Positions 33,080-42,278 of a stretch of 58,991 bases of DNA are shown here, piece after piece. How positions within the stretch are numbered: the first letter of the stretch is position 1; each line of letters opens with the position of its first letter. The stretch covers positions 1 to 58,991 of the forward strand of contig CANMNN010000028.1 in the NCBI GenBank assembly GCA_947499305.1, in the 5' to 3' direction. Below the pieces are notes generated by a model that was given only the letters and a program-made list of their open reading frames with translations, ran no database searches and had not been told where the DNA came from. Both the position numbers and the translations under genes were made by a program. This DNA comes from an uncultured Arenicella sp. Lineage in GTDB: Bacteria; Pseudomonadota; Gammaproteobacteria; Arenicellales; Arenicellaceae.

Positions 33080-33751
33080 TTAACTTGATTGAGCTGTTTG
33101 TTTTAAATTTAGTTTATGTCGGCGTGCATGCTGCATAAAGTCGATGAGCAGTTTGAGCCCGACGATAACGGCTAACAAGGCCGCAGTAGAGCCAAACTTG
33201 TCGATCGCAACGGCGCCTAGAATTAATCCGGCGTGCATGGCCAATACCTGCCCATAAGGTCGTGCCATCATATCGCGGTTTGTCAGTGAAAAAATTTCAC
33301 CACGTAATATGAAGTGCTCAATAAACGATACCAAATGGCTGAGAGACAAAGCCAAAATGCCAATCATGATCAGCGAACCATGTAAATTGATAAAGCCTAT
33401 GAGCACCGTAGCCCCCTCGGCAAAGAGTTCTAAGAGGCCGAATCCCACATCACCAAAATAAACGCTCGAGTCAATTTTACCGAGATCTAGAAGGTCCCAA
33501 AGTAGTAATCCGTGCGCCGCGCAAAACAGCCCATAATGCAATACAAAAAAGAAGCATAAAAACAGTTCGTTAAGGCGCATTGCGCGGGCCGCCAAAATGA
33601 GCATTTTGACTAAATTAAAAGCGCCGATGATTAGATTTTCAACCCAGAACAAAGCGAGTACTAGGCTAGCGTTCCAACCGTAAAATAGAACGCCAGCAAG
33701 CGGAACTAAGTTCGCGACAATTAAGGCTAGTAATGAAAAGGAGCGCGTCAT
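33080..33751 (-). CDS. DUF6498-like integral membrane protein
   Basis: The 223-residue protein has about five hydrophobic segments and an early motif FWVENLIIGAFNLVKML, which is characteristic of DUF6498 proteins; another block, FVLHYGLFCAAHGLLL, fits as well. The role of the family is unknown. The C-terminus is short and basic (HARRHKLNLK). Its start is next to the stop of the thioesterase gene (9 bp), so the two probably share a transcript. Confidence 0.85.
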   Translation of the reverse strand: MTRSFSLLALIVANLVPLAGVLFYGWNASLVLALFWVENLIIGAFNLVKMLILAARAMRLNELFLCFFFVLHYGLFCAAHGLLLWDLLDLGKIDSSVYFGDVGFGLLELFAEGATVLIGFINLHGSLIMIGILALSLSHLVSFIEHFILRGEIFSLTNRDMMARPYGQVLAMHAGLILGAVAIDKFGSTAALLAVIVGLKLLIDFMQHARRHKLNLKQTAQSS

Positions 33752-33760
33752 TCGCTTGGC

Positions 33761-34115
33761 CTACTTTATCGCAGCTTTGGAGCCATCGTCATTGACGCAA
33801 ACGAAGGTGATATTGTTTTCAAACAAGATCGCGTCGGAATCTGTATTGTAACGAGCCCCATAAACCTTAACGTTGTAGGTGACAGACGTGTTGCCAATGC
33901 GTGTTTTATTGCAATCAAAATTTAGAATTTGACCTTCTCGAATGGGATGTTTAAATTCCACGTGATCGAGTCCGATGGTTACGAAGTGTTGACCTGGAAA
34001 GTCTAAACTCACGCGAATGTAGGCAATTTCGTCGATCCATTTTAGTAGCGTGCCTCCAAATAGGCTGCCGTAGTCGTTCAAGTCAGCTGGAAGAACGATT
34101 TTGTAGTGGTGCATG
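33761..34115 (-). CDS. Acyl-CoA thioesterase (hotdog fold)
   Basis: I chose ATG 34115 (MHHYKIVLPADLNDYG, about 117 residues) instead of the TTG at 34165. The NDYGSLFGGTLLKWIDEIA block is the active-site helix of YciA-type hotdog acyl-CoA thioesterases, with the catalytic Asp in WIDE. The sequence then has strands HFVTIGLDHVEF and TSVTYNVKVYG. Such enzymes hydrolyse acyl-CoA in the cytoplasm; the preferred chain length cannot be told. It diverges from the DUF971-ubiquinone gene cluster. Confidence 0.86.
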
Positions 34116-34215
34116 AGCGTCTTAGTTTTATAGTCATAGATTAAGGCTGCTAATTGTTTTAACAAACACTAAGCGCCCCATTTCATGCAAAATAGCACGA
34201 TTTTTAAGCAAGTGC

Positions 34216-34244
34216 TTATCTGCTTGTGTCAGAGGCGCTATACT
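34216..34244 (+). promoter_or_regulatory. Promoter of the DUF971-ubi gene cluster
   Basis: TTATCT (34216-34221) and TATACT (34239-34244) are 17 bases apart. The -10 is 6 bases before ATG 34251, so transcription would start at the initiation codon: a leaderless mRNA. Confidence 0.45.
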
Positions 34245-34250
34245 CAAGCA

Positions 34251-34628
34251 ATGAAAAGAACACCGACCGACATTCGCCTGCATAGTAAATCAAGGCTGTT
34301 AGAAGTTGCGTTCAGCGACGAAACTTTTATGCTGCCGTGTGAATACCTCAGAGTGTACTCGCCTTCAGCTGAGGTTAAAGGCCATGGACCCGGTCAAGAA
34401 GTACTGCAGTTATCAAAGGAAGAGGTCAACATTGTCTCGATTGAACCGGTTGGCAACTATGCCGTGCGTTTAATCTACACAGATTCACACAGCTCAGGTT
34501 TGTATACTTGGGACTACTTGTATGAGCTAGGTCATGATCGATATTGTAAATGGCGCGATTATTTGGGCCAGTTGAAAGACGCGGGCCATCACCGCGAACC
34601 GCAAGAAAACGATAAATATTTAGCTTAA
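34251..34628 (+). CDS. DUF971 (GBBH-like N-terminal) protein
   Basis: The start ATG 34251 gives [19 protein letters not shown], the usual N-terminus; 125 residues. It has the DUF971 pattern: [18 protein letters not shown] and [10 protein letters not shown]. This domain is like the N-terminal part of gamma-butyrobetaine hydroxylase and may bind a metal or protein partner; its job as a stand-alone protein is unknown. It heads the ubiE-ubiJ-ubiB cluster, a position seen in many gammaproteobacteria. Confidence 0.9.
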   Translation: MKRTPTDIRLHSKSRLLEVAFSDETFMLPCEYLRVYSPSAEVKGHGPGQEVLQLSKEEVNIVSIEPVGNYAVRLIYTDSHSSGLYTWDYLYELGHDRYCKWRDYLGQLKDAGHHREPQENDKYLA

Positions 34629-34650
34629 GGCTTTTAACTCCTATAACCCA

Positions 34651-35415
34651 ATGGGTTTACCAATGTCAGAAACACAAAATAAGACACACTTCGGTTTTCA
34701 AGAAGTCGACGAAGATCAAAAGCAAGGCATGGTCAAAGGCGTGTTTCGCGCGGTTGCGAGTAACTATGATGTGATGAACGATGCTATGTCAATGGGCGTT
34801 CATCGGGCATGGAAGTGGTTCGCGGTTGCCCAAAGTGGTGTTCAAGCGGGCGATAAAGTACTCGACTTGGCAGCTGGAAGTGGTGATTTGTCACTTAAAT
34901 TTGCTAAAAAGGTCGGCGAAGAAGGCCAAGTTATTGTGACCGATATAAATGAAGCCATGCTTGAGGAAGGCCGGAAGCGCTTAACCGATCAAGGTATTGC
35001 CGGCAACGTAAACTATTGCTTGGTTAATGCAGAGCAGTTGCCTTTTGATGACAATAGTTTTGATTGCATTTCTATTAGCTTTGGCTTGCGCAATGTAACT
35101 CATAAAGAAGTTGCACTCGAATCGATGTTTCGTTGCTTAAAGCCAGGTGGCCGAGTAATCATTTTAGAATTCTCGCAGCCGACTAATGAAACGTTTCGCA
35201 AGGTTTACGATGCCTATTCATTTAACGTTATCCCTAAACTTGGCGAGCTTATTTCGAACGACCGCGACAGCTATCAATACTTAGTTGAGTCTATTCGCAA
35301 GCATCCGCCTCAAGAAGAGTTAAAACAAATGATGCTTGATGCTGGTTTTGATCGGGTGCGTTATCACAATCTAACAGGTGGTGTTGTCGCGCTGCATGTT
35401 GGTTACAAGTATTAG
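34651..35415 (+). CDS. ubiE: Ubiquinone/menaquinone C-methyltransferase UbiE
   Basis: 254 residues; starting at ATG 34663 would remove four residues and gives [15 protein letters not shown], close to other UbiE proteins. Motif I is [12 protein letters not shown], and [24 protein letters not shown] and [13 protein letters not shown] are typical UbiE blocks. It transfers a methyl group from SAM to C-2 of the ring in ubiquinone synthesis. It is followed by ubiJ after 6 bp, with which it forms an operon. Confidence 0.96.
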   Translation: MGLPMSETQNKTHFGFQEVDEDQKQGMVKGVFRAVASNYDVMNDAMSMGVHRAWKWFAVAQSGVQAGDKVLDLAAGSGDLSLKFAKKVGEEGQVIVTDINEAMLEEGRKRLTDQGIAGNVNYCLVNAEQLPFDDNSFDCISISFGLRNVTHKEVALESMFRCLKPGGRVIILEFSQPTNETFRKVYDAYSFNVIPKLGELISNDRDSYQYLVESIRKHPPQEELKQMMLDAGFDRVRYHNLTGGVVALHVGYKY

Positions 35416-35421
35416 TTAATC

Positions 35422-36015
35422 ATGTTGTTAGACTTGATTGAAATTGCCAGCAATAAAACGCTGGAGCATGACCCCCAAACTCAAGAGCGATTAGAAAAGC
35501 TTCAAGGTAAAACAATGACCTTGAACATCAAATCGATAGGTCAGTCTTTGTCAATTTCGCCACACAAAGAAGGCTTAGAATTTAGCCAAACTACGCCAGA
35601 GCATGTTGATGTCACCTTAAGTGCAACCCTAGGCGCAATGGTTAAAATCTCACGAAATGGCATGGAAAATGCAGAGCTTGAGCCAGGTGAATTAGAAATT
35701 TCAGGAGACCCTATCGTTGGGCAGCGTTTTGCGCAAGTTATTTCAGATTTGAACATCGATTGGGATGCCCTATTGGCCGAGCACATCGGTGAATCGCCGG
35801 CAAAGGTTGTTAGCTATGCGGCGCAGCAAGCGAAAGAGTTTGCCGATGATTCTAAGATTAGGTTCAAAGACTTCATAAGCACGTTAATTAAAGATGATAT
35901 GGCCGTAGTAGCCGATAAAAACGAGGTCGAAGAGCATCTTGATGATGTTGATACTTTGCGTGCGGATGTCGATAGGTTGCTCGCACGACTGCAGAGAATT
36001 AGGGCCAAGTTTTAA
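35422..36015 (+). CDS. ubiJ: Ubiquinone biosynthesis accessory factor UbiJ (SCP2 domain)
   Basis: The 197-residue protein has an SCP2 lipid-binding domain (about 25-110: LSISPHKEGLEFSQTTPEHVDVTLSA in parts, ELEISGDPIVGQRF) and a C-terminal helical tail ending in a coiled coil (VEEHLDDVDTLRADVDRL). UbiJ binds ubiquinone intermediates and scaffolds the Ubi complex. It sits between ubiE and ubiB, the conserved order, and its stop abuts the ubiB GTG. Confidence 0.93.
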   Translation: MLLDLIEIASNKTLEHDPQTQERLEKLQGKTMTLNIKSIGQSLSISPHKEGLEFSQTTPEHVDVTLSATLGAMVKISRNGMENAELEPGELEISGDPIVGQRFAQVISDLNIDWDALLAEHIGESPAKVVSYAAQQAKEFADDSKIRFKDFISTLIKDDMAVVADKNEVEEHLDDVDTLRADVDRLLARLQRIRAKF

Positions 36016-37689
36016 GTGGTTAATACTAGCTATAAGCCAGCGTCGAAAGCGCGCTCCCCGATAAGCCGGCTATGGCAGGTCCGCAAGGTCGCCCAAAAAT
36101 ATGGTTTGGCGTCGCTGCTTGATGAGCTCAGTTTACCTAAGTCTGCTCGACTAGCCGCATACTTTGCTCTAGGCTCAAAAGCTTCTCGTGCCGAGGTTGA
36201 ACCTAAAGGGGCGCGCGGAGTGCGCATTCGAAAAGCTTTAGAGGAACTAGGGCCGGTGTTTGTAAAGCTCGGTCAAACGCTCTCAACTCGCCCTGACCTA
36301 TTGCCAGAAGACATCGCCCTTGAGTTGGCGAAGTTACAAGATCAAGTGCCCGCTTTTGACTCGGCTGAGTCTATGCGCATTATTCGCACAGCCTACGGTG
36401 AATCATTTGATGGCATTTTTGAATCGGTTGACGAGCAGCCTTTGGCATCAGCGTCGGTAGCGCAAGTTCACACCGCGACCTTAAAAGAAGGGTTGGCGAT
36501 TGAAGGTCAAAATGGTTTATCTAATCGAAGCGTGATCATCAAAGTGTTGCGCCCTGGTATCGAAACCGTGATCGAAAGCGATTTGCGAGTAATGTATCGC
36601 TTCGCTGGCTTCTTACAAAAATATTGGTCGCGCGGCAGGCAGTTCAAACCGCTTGATGTGATTAGAGAATACGACCATACGATCCATGGAGAGCTTGATC
36701 TGCGGATAGAAGCGGCTAATGGCGCGCGTATGGGCGCTAATTTTGAAGGTAGCGACCTGATTTATGTGCCTCGCATCTATTGGGATTACACCAAGCAAAA
36801 CGTGCTAGTTATGGAGCGCATTTATGGCACGTCTATACGTGAAATAGACACGCTCAAAGAAAAAGGCTACAGCATGAAGTCGCTCGGAGAAGACGGCGTG
36901 CACACATTTTTCAAACAAGCTTTTGAAGATAACTTCTTCCACGCAGATATGCATGCTGGCAATATTTTTGTCTCCGATGAAGGCAAGTGGATTGCGATAG
37001 ATTTTGGCATCATGGGTACCTTGGATGAGCAAGACAAGCAATATCTCGGACAAATGCTGTTAGGCTTTTTCAACCGTGATTACCAGTCGATTGTGCAAGC
37101 GCACCTGCGCGCCGGCTGGGTACCGGCAGATACAAATGCCGCCGAGTTCGAGCAAGCAATTAGAGTGGTCTGCGAGCCTATTTTTGCTAAGCCAATTAGC
37201 GAAATTTCTTTTGGTAACGTCTTGATGCAGCTGTTCCAAACCGTAAGGCGTTTCGAAATGCCAGTGCAGCCGCAATTGGTGCTGCTCTACAAAACTCTGC
37301 TAAATATCGAAGGTTTGGGGCGACAGCTTTACCCTGACTTAAATCTTTGGGATACAGCCAAACCTTATCTCGAAGGCTGGATGAAAGCGCAGCTTTCGCC
37401 TAAAGGCTTGCTTGAAGATTTGCAGCGTGATTGGCCTCAATGGCGGGCAATGTTGCCAGAGATACCGCTGTTGCTTGCAAGTATGATCGAGAACCAAAAG
37501 TTTGAAACCTCGAAACCTCGAAACCCTGAACCTACTGGTTTTCAAGCAAAGCTTGGTTTATCCGCTGCCGCGCTTGGAATCGTTCACAGTATCGCCTCTC
37601 AACACCCATCAATGGCGAGCCTGCCGTTAGCATACATTGGGCCATGGGTCGCGGCTGGTGGTATGGGTTTGATGTTGCTTGCAAAGTAA
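36016..37689 (+). CDS. ubiB: UbiB, ABC1/ADCK-type atypical kinase/ATPase
   Basis: The start is the GTG right after the ubiJ stop; 557 residues, near the usual size. The KxGQ motif of the family appears in FVKLGQTLSTRPDLLP, and the kinase-like core has SASVAQVHTA (an A-rich loop), VIIKVLRPGI, the DNFFHADMHAGNIF catalytic loop and AIDFGIMG (DFG-like). The C-terminus has one or two hydrophobic segments for membrane attachment. UbiB is an ATPase that supports ubiquinone synthesis, probably by extracting lipid intermediates. It ends the cluster, facing ftsX. Confidence 0.95.
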   Translation: MVNTSYKPASKARSPISRLWQVRKVAQKYGLASLLDELSLPKSARLAAYFALGSKASRAEVEPKGARGVRIRKALEELGPVFVKLGQTLSTRPDLLPEDIALELAKLQDQVPAFDSAESMRIIRTAYGESFDGIFESVDEQPLASASVAQVHTATLKEGLAIEGQNGLSNRSVIIKVLRPGIETVIESDLRVMYRFAGFLQKYWSRGRQFKPLDVIREYDHTIHGELDLRIEAANGARMGANFEGSDLIYVPRIYWDYTKQNVLVMERIYGTSIREIDTLKEKGYSMKSLGEDGVHTFFKQAFEDNFFHADMHAGNIFVSDEGKWIAIDFGIMGTLDEQDKQYLGQMLLGFFNRDYQSIVQAHLRAGWVPADTNAAEFEQAIRVVCEPIFAKPISEISFGNVLMQLFQTVRRFEMPVQPQLVLLYKTLLNIEGLGRQLYPDLNLWDTAKPYLEGWMKAQLSPKGLLEDLQRDWPQWRAMLPEIPLLLASMIENQKFETSKPRNPEPTGFQAKLGLSAAALGIVHSIASQHPSMASLPLAYIGPWVAAGGMGLMLLAK

Positions 37690-37826
37690 TTCTAAATTTC
37701 GAATTATGAGGCGAAGACCGCTGATTTGCCGAATGCAATGAAACTAAGCGAGTGAGTTTCGCTTCAAAGGCTTCTAAAATGAGAAATCAGTGTTTTAAGC
37801 GCGCTTCGCCTTCGCTTTTTTGCAAC

Positions 37827-38753
37827 TTATCGCGGTTGAATTTCTCGCAAGTGCATTGCTACAGACCATCGTGCGGCTAGCCAGCCGAGTAGTGTACCAA
37901 TCAATAGCACCGTTAAAATCTCAACTAGGTTTACTTGGTGAACTAGGGCGTTAACGTTATACAAATCAGCTAGTCTTGAAATGGGTTCTTCCACTAAACT
38001 TGCTGCTAGTAGTAAAAAGCTGAGTGAAATACAGGCTCCAAGAAAACCAAATAAGGCGCCGTAATATAAAAATGGTCGACGAACAAAAGCGTCGGTGCCA
38101 CCAACTAATTTGGTGATTTCTATTTCATCTCGGCGGTTAAAAATTAGTAGCTTGATGGTATTGCCTACAATCAAAACCAAGCCTAAGCCAAGCAAGGCGC
38201 TAAGTAGAACCGACACCCGACTAAATACTTGGAGCATGGCATTGAAGCGTTCAGTCCAATCCAGATCCAGGCGAACTGACTCAATTCCATCGAAATTGGA
38301 TAATTCTTCTTTTAATGCAATTAGGTTCTCAGGCTTAGCTGAAGCGCGATCTGGCATTACAACAATAGAAGCAGGCAGTGGGTTTTCTCCTAGAAAAGCT
38401 AATTCCTGTTCCAAGCTAGAATTGTTGTCGCTGAGTAAACGATATTCCGCAAGCGCTTGATCAGGCGTTACAAACTCGGCCAGTTCTATTGAGGGGTGCA
38501 GTTGAACCTCTTCAAATATCAATTGTGCGGTGCTGTCGCTACTGCTCTTTTGCAAAAAGATGCTGATCTGTGGGCGGCCTTGCCAATTGCTACTCAAGCT
38601 TTGTGCACTTTTAAGTGTGACGTAAAGCAGGCTGGGAAGCAGTAAAGTAATCGCAATTACTAACAAGGTATTGATGGTCGCCATCGGCGTGCGACGCATG
38701 CTTCCGAGCGTTGAAAACAATACCTGTAAGTGGCGGCTAAAATAGGCGCTCAT
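37827..38753 (-). CDS. ftsX: Cell division protein FtsX
   Basis: 308 residues with an N-terminal membrane segment (TLLVIAITLLLPSLLYVTL), a periplasmic domain (about 60-170) and three C-terminal membrane segments, the FtsX layout. Blocks such as DQALAEYRLLS and RRDEIEITKLVGGTDAFVRRPF are typical. With FtsE it forms an ABC-type complex that activates peptidoglycan hydrolases at the division site. Its ATG overlaps the ftsE TGA (ATGA), so expression is coupled. The gene runs towards ubiB. Confidence 0.96.
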   Translation of the reverse strand: MSAYFSRHLQVLFSTLGSMRRTPMATINTLLVIAITLLLPSLLYVTLKSAQSLSSNWQGRPQISIFLQKSSSDSTAQLIFEEVQLHPSIELAEFVTPDQALAEYRLLSDNNSSLEQELAFLGENPLPASIVVMPDRASAKPENLIALKEELSNFDGIESVRLDLDWTERFNAMLQVFSRVSVLLSALLGLGLVLIVGNTIKLLIFNRRDEIEITKLVGGTDAFVRRPFLYYGALFGFLGACISLSFLLLAASLVEEPISRLADLYNVNALVHQVNLVEILTVLLIGTLLGWLAARWSVAMHLREIQPR

Positions 38754-39460
38754 AATGACGCCTCTTCACTTGATGAATCAGCTTGCGGGGTGTCTATTAA
38801 CTCACCATCATGCACCAATTCTCCATCGCGCAGTTGTAAGGTGCGTTTTCCCAGTCTTTCAACTTGGCGTATATCGTGTGTCGCAATCAAAACGGTAACT
38901 CCAACACGATTGAAGTCGGAGAATATGTCGATAATTTCGTTTGATAAGCTCTCGTCCAAATTACCAGTTGGTTCATCTGCTAATAAAATATTAGGTCGAT
39001 TTATCACTGCTCTAGCAATGCCAACACGTTGCTGCTCTCCACCAGAAAGTGTAATAGGCAGCTGCTTCTCCTTACCTGCTAAGCCGACTTTGCCCAAGGC
39101 TGCTCGAACTCGTTTTTTAATTTCGTCATGTGGCATGCCGATTACGATTAAGGGTAATGCAACGTTATCGAAAACTGAGCGATCGAAGAGCAATTTGTGG
39201 TCTTGAAAAATCACGCCTATTTCGCGTCTCAGGGCAGGTACCTTGCTTGGCCGCATGCGACTCAGGTTCTGACTATCGACAATGATCTGCCCAGACGTCG
39301 GCTTTTCAATACGCGTGATGAGCTTGAATAATGTGCTCTTGCCCGCGCCTGAATGACCGGCTAAGAACGCCATTTCGCCACTGGCCAAATCAAAGCTCAC
39401 GTCTTTGAGTGCTTCGTGGCCATTCGGATAGCGTTTATTTACATGACTTAGCTTTATCAT
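38750..39460 (-). CDS. ftsE: Cell division ATP-binding protein FtsE
   Basis: 236 residues. Walker A is GHSGAGKST (about 35-43), the ABC signature LSGGEQQRVGIARAV, Walker B NILLADEPTGNLD and the H-loop IATHD. FtsE supplies ATPase activity to FtsX in the inner membrane. It is the middle gene of ftsY-ftsE-ftsX, 20 bp after ftsY. The last 15 residues are rich in Ser, Glu and Asp and are longer than usual. Confidence 0.97.
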   Translation of the reverse strand: MIKLSHVNKRYPNGHEALKDVSFDLASGEMAFLAGHSGAGKSTLFKLITRIEKPTSGQIIVDSQNLSRMRPSKVPALRREIGVIFQDHKLLFDRSVFDNVALPLIVIGMPHDEIKKRVRAALGKVGLAGKEKQLPITLSGGEQQRVGIARAVINRPNILLADEPTGNLDESLSNEIIDIFSDFNRVGVTVLIATHDIRQVERLGKRTLQLRDGELVHDGELIDTPQADSSSEEASL

Positions 39461-39480
39461 TTGAGGGGAATTTTAGAGGC

Positions 39481-40548
39481 TTAGGCCTTGTCGCCTATTT
39501 GGTCACTGATGTCAGGAATTAAGGCGTCGGAGAACTCTTTAGCACTAAATGGTTTTAGATCCAAATAGCCCTCACCTACGCCAATGTAACGAATTGGCAA
39601 GCCGTACTTTTGAGTGAGGGAAATCGCTAAACCACCTTTGGCCGAACCATCAAGCTTTGTTAAACAAACACTGGTGACGCCCACGGCCTTTTGAAAGTGC
39701 TCTAGCTGCGATAGGGCGTTTTGACCCGTGCCCGCGTCGAGTATTTGCATTACTTCATGAGGCATTGATGGGTCAAGGTTACTCAATACACGATTGATTT
39801 TTTGCAGTTGTTCCATAAGGTCTGACTGAGTATGAAGTCGGCCAGCTGTATCGATAATCAGTACTTGGCTGCCTTTCACAATGGCTGAGTTTAGCGCATC
39901 GTATGCAACCGCGGCCGCATCTGCGCCGTGAGCTTGAGCCACAACAGGAATGTCCATACGTCGCCCCCATTCTTGCAGCTGTTCTACGGCGGCGGCACGA
40001 AATGTGTCTGCTGCCGCGAGCATAACGGTCTTGCCTTGGTCGCGAAATTGTTTGGCGATCTTTGCGGTAGTGGTGGTTTTACCAACGCCATTAACGCCTA
40101 CCATGAGCATCACATAAGGGCGTTGGTGTAGAACATCCCAAGGTTGCTCTGCCGGCGATAGTACGCTTGCGATCTCGGCTCTTAAGCCTGCGATAACCCC
40201 AGGCGCATCTTGAATTTTATCGCTTTTAACTCGCTCACGGAGCTTTTCGACAATTTCTAGGCTTGCTTCAACACCTATATCACTCGTGATGAGAACTTCT
40301 TCAAGCTCATCGAACAAGTCATCATTGATGTCGAAAGAGCCTTTGAATACATTGCCTATTTTACCCATCAGGCTAGTGCGGCTTTTGTCTAAGCCTTCTT
40401 CGACACTTACAGGTTCGCTTGGCGTTTGTTCAATTTTATCTTTATCGCGGCTAAAAAAGCGCGCGAAGCCCGAACGTTTCTTAGCTTCAGGTTTTTTTTT
40501 CGCTAGCTCAGGTTGTTCTGCCTGCTCTGGGATGTTGGATTCGGTCAT
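39481..40548 (-). CDS. ftsY: Signal recognition particle receptor FtsY
   Basis: The start ATG 40548 gives MTESNIPEQAEQPELAK, about 355 residues; the longer frame to 40674 would overlap rsmD. The N-terminal 50 residues are charged (short A domain), then an NG domain: GVNGVGKTTTTAKIA (G1), DTFRAAAVEQL (insertion box), DTAGR (G3), TKLDGSAKGG (G4) and GEGYLDLKPF (G5 region). FtsY receives SRP-bound ribosomes at the membrane. It diverges from rsmD, with 79 bp between the starts. Confidence 0.96.
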   Translation of the reverse strand: MTESNIPEQAEQPELAKKKPEAKKRSGFARFFSRDKDKIEQTPSEPVSVEEGLDKSRTSLMGKIGNVFKGSFDINDDLFDELEEVLITSDIGVEASLEIVEKLRERVKSDKIQDAPGVIAGLRAEIASVLSPAEQPWDVLHQRPYVMLMVGVNGVGKTTTTAKIAKQFRDQGKTVMLAAADTFRAAAVEQLQEWGRRMDIPVVAQAHGADAAAVAYDALNSAIVKGSQVLIIDTAGRLHTQSDLMEQLQKINRVLSNLDPSMPHEVMQILDAGTGQNALSQLEHFQKAVGVTSVCLTKLDGSAKGGLAISLTQKYGLPIRYIGVGEGYLDLKPFSAKEFSDALIPDISDQIGDKA

Positions 40549-40627
40549 TCTTTTGTCATGCTGTGGTATTGTTTGGCGAAGTCGCCGTCCGATTAACCGT
40601 ATTGTAGGGATTGCCGAAAAAATCACA

Positions 40628-41197
40628 ATGAAAGCACGCACTAAAACAAACTCGATTCGCCTAATTGCCGGCAAATGGCGAGGCCGACGTCTGCCGGTGC
40701 TCGATCACGAGGGATTACGTCCAACGACCGATCGTGTTCGAGAAACGCTGTTTAATTGGTTGATGCATGATATCCCTGGGGCTAGATGTTTGGATGTGTT
40801 TTCAGGCTCTGGCGCGCTCGGGTTGGAATGTTTGTCTCGCGGTGCCGAACACGTCAGCTTTATCGAGGCTGATCGAAGGGTCGCTGCGCAACTGCAAAGT
40901 AATTTGAGCCTGCTCGGCGCAGAAGAGAGCTCAGATTTAATAAGGCAAAGTGCGATAAATGTATTGCGTCGAAAGCCAGTCAAAGGCTTCGACCTAGTGT
41001 TTTTAGACCCGCCATTTGATTCAACTTTACTCACGCAAACGCTGCCGCTTCTAGTTGAAAACGGCTGGTTTAGTGAAAATGCTCTTGTTTACGTAGAGCA
41101 AGCATCAAAACAAGATATTGAACCGGTCCCTGATTCATGGCGAGTGTATAAGGAGGGAAAGGCTGGGTATTGCCGATACACGCTCTACAGTGTGTAG
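40628..41197 (+). CDS. rsmD: 16S rRNA (guanine-966-N2)-methyltransferase RsmD
   Basis: The start ATG 40628 yields MKARTKTNSIRLIAGKWRGR, the conserved N-terminus; 189 residues. SAM-binding motif I is CLDVFSGSGALGLE, and the catalytic motif is FLDPPF. RsmD methylates G966 of 16S rRNA in the assembled small subunit. It is divergent from ftsY and close to coaD, the usual gammaproteobacterial order. Confidence 0.95.
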   Translation: MKARTKTNSIRLIAGKWRGRRLPVLDHEGLRPTTDRVRETLFNWLMHDIPGARCLDVFSGSGALGLECLSRGAEHVSFIEADRRVAAQLQSNLSLLGAEESSDLIRQSAINVLRRKPVKGFDLVFLDPPFDSTLLTQTLPLLVENGWFSENALVYVEQASKQDIEPVPDSWRVYKEGKAGYCRYTLYSV

Positions 41198-41285
41198 TCC
41201 CTCGTGGCTTGCCTTCTCGTGGTGATCTGATCACTTTAGATGGTCACTACAAGGCCTTAGCCTCTACGCCTTGAGCTCATTGGGG

Positions 41286-41294
41286 TGTTATACT
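41286..41294 (+). promoter_or_regulatory. Extended -10 promoter of coaD
   Basis: TGTTATACT is a good extended -10 element, and the ATG at 41301 is 6 bases after its last base. The message would start at or next to the start codon. No -35 is needed with the TGn element, and none is seen. Confidence 0.5.
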
Positions 41295-41300
41295 GTCCGA

Positions 41301-41795
41301 ATGAGCAAAAAAGTAGCAATATATCCCGGAACATTCGACCCTATCACGAATGGGCACTTAGATTTGGTAGCGCGAGCTGAGCAAATTTTTGATGAAGTGA
41401 TCATAGCGGTATCTGACAATCCTCGTAAGAACCCTTTGTTCTCAACCCAAGAGCGCATCGCTCTGGTTGACGAGGCAACCCAACATATTCCTCACGTTCG
41501 GGTCGAAAGCTTTGACGACTTATTAGTGAACTTTGTTGCACGTAAGAACGCGAAATTTGTTATTCGCGGTTTGCGCGCGGTCTCAGATTTTGAATATGAG
41601 TTTCAGTTAGCGTCGGCCAACCGCCGTTTGGATAACAACGTTGAGACAATCTTCTTAACACCGCTCGAGGCGAATTACTTTATTTCGTCCTCACTGGTAC
41701 GTGAGATATCGTATTACGAGGGCGATATTACTAGTTTTGCCCCAGAGCACGTGGTGACCGCATTGCGTGAAAAGTGGGCTGAAACTAAAGACTAA
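41301..41795 (+). CDS. coaD: Phosphopantetheine adenylyltransferase CoaD
   Basis: The ATG 41301 gives MSKKVAIYPGTFDPITNGHLDLV, the standard start; 164 residues. The TNGHLD motif is the HxGH nucleotidyltransferase site, and ISSSLVREI is the second signature. CoaD makes dephospho-CoA from 4'-phosphopantetheine and ATP. It lies between rsmD and a ferredoxin gene, as in many relatives. An extended -10 sits right before the ATG. Confidence 0.96.
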   Translation: MSKKVAIYPGTFDPITNGHLDLVARAEQIFDEVIIAVSDNPRKNPLFSTQERIALVDEATQHIPHVRVESFDDLLVNFVARKNAKFVIRGLRAVSDFEYEFQLASANRRLDNNVETIFLTPLEANYFISSSLVREISYYEGDITSFAPEHVVTALREKWAETKD

Positions 41796-41830
41796 TCTAG
41801 TTGTTGCTGACTAATCGAGTGTTTCTTTGA

Positions 41831-42139
<309 letters not shown>

Positions 42140-42163
42140 ACTTTGCTCAGATTTTTCCCTTGG

Positions 42164-42240
42164 AAAAGCTTTGCCCTTCGAAAAGCTTTGCCCTTCGAAA
42201 AACTTTGGTCTTCGAAAACCCTAGCTTCGAAAAAGCTTTG
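42164..42240. repeat. 17-bp tandem repeats after the ferredoxin gene
   Basis: AAAAGCTTTGCCCTTCG occurs twice without gap (42164-42180, 42181-42197), followed by a diverged copy AAAAACTTTGGTCTTCG (42198-42214), a 15-bp degenerate copy and a final partial AAAAAGCTTTG. AAAGCTTT is self-complementary, so short hairpins are possible. It lies between convergent genes and has no coding role. Confidence 0.85.
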
Positions 42241-42278
42241 AGATAGTATGGTTTGGGGCCGATGCCTTAAATATGCGA

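Noticed and set aside
37795..37830. Hairpin between ubiB and ftsX as a terminator
   Set aside because: Only a five-base stem (AAGCG/CGCTT) can be formed before the T run, too weak to claim.
40286..40627. Upstream extension of rsmD
   Set aside because: It overlaps ftsY on the other strand, and the conserved RsmD N-terminus begins at 40628.
42164..42240. CRISPR-like repeats after the ferredoxin gene
   Set aside because: Units of 17 bp abut each other, have no spacers and decay quickly.
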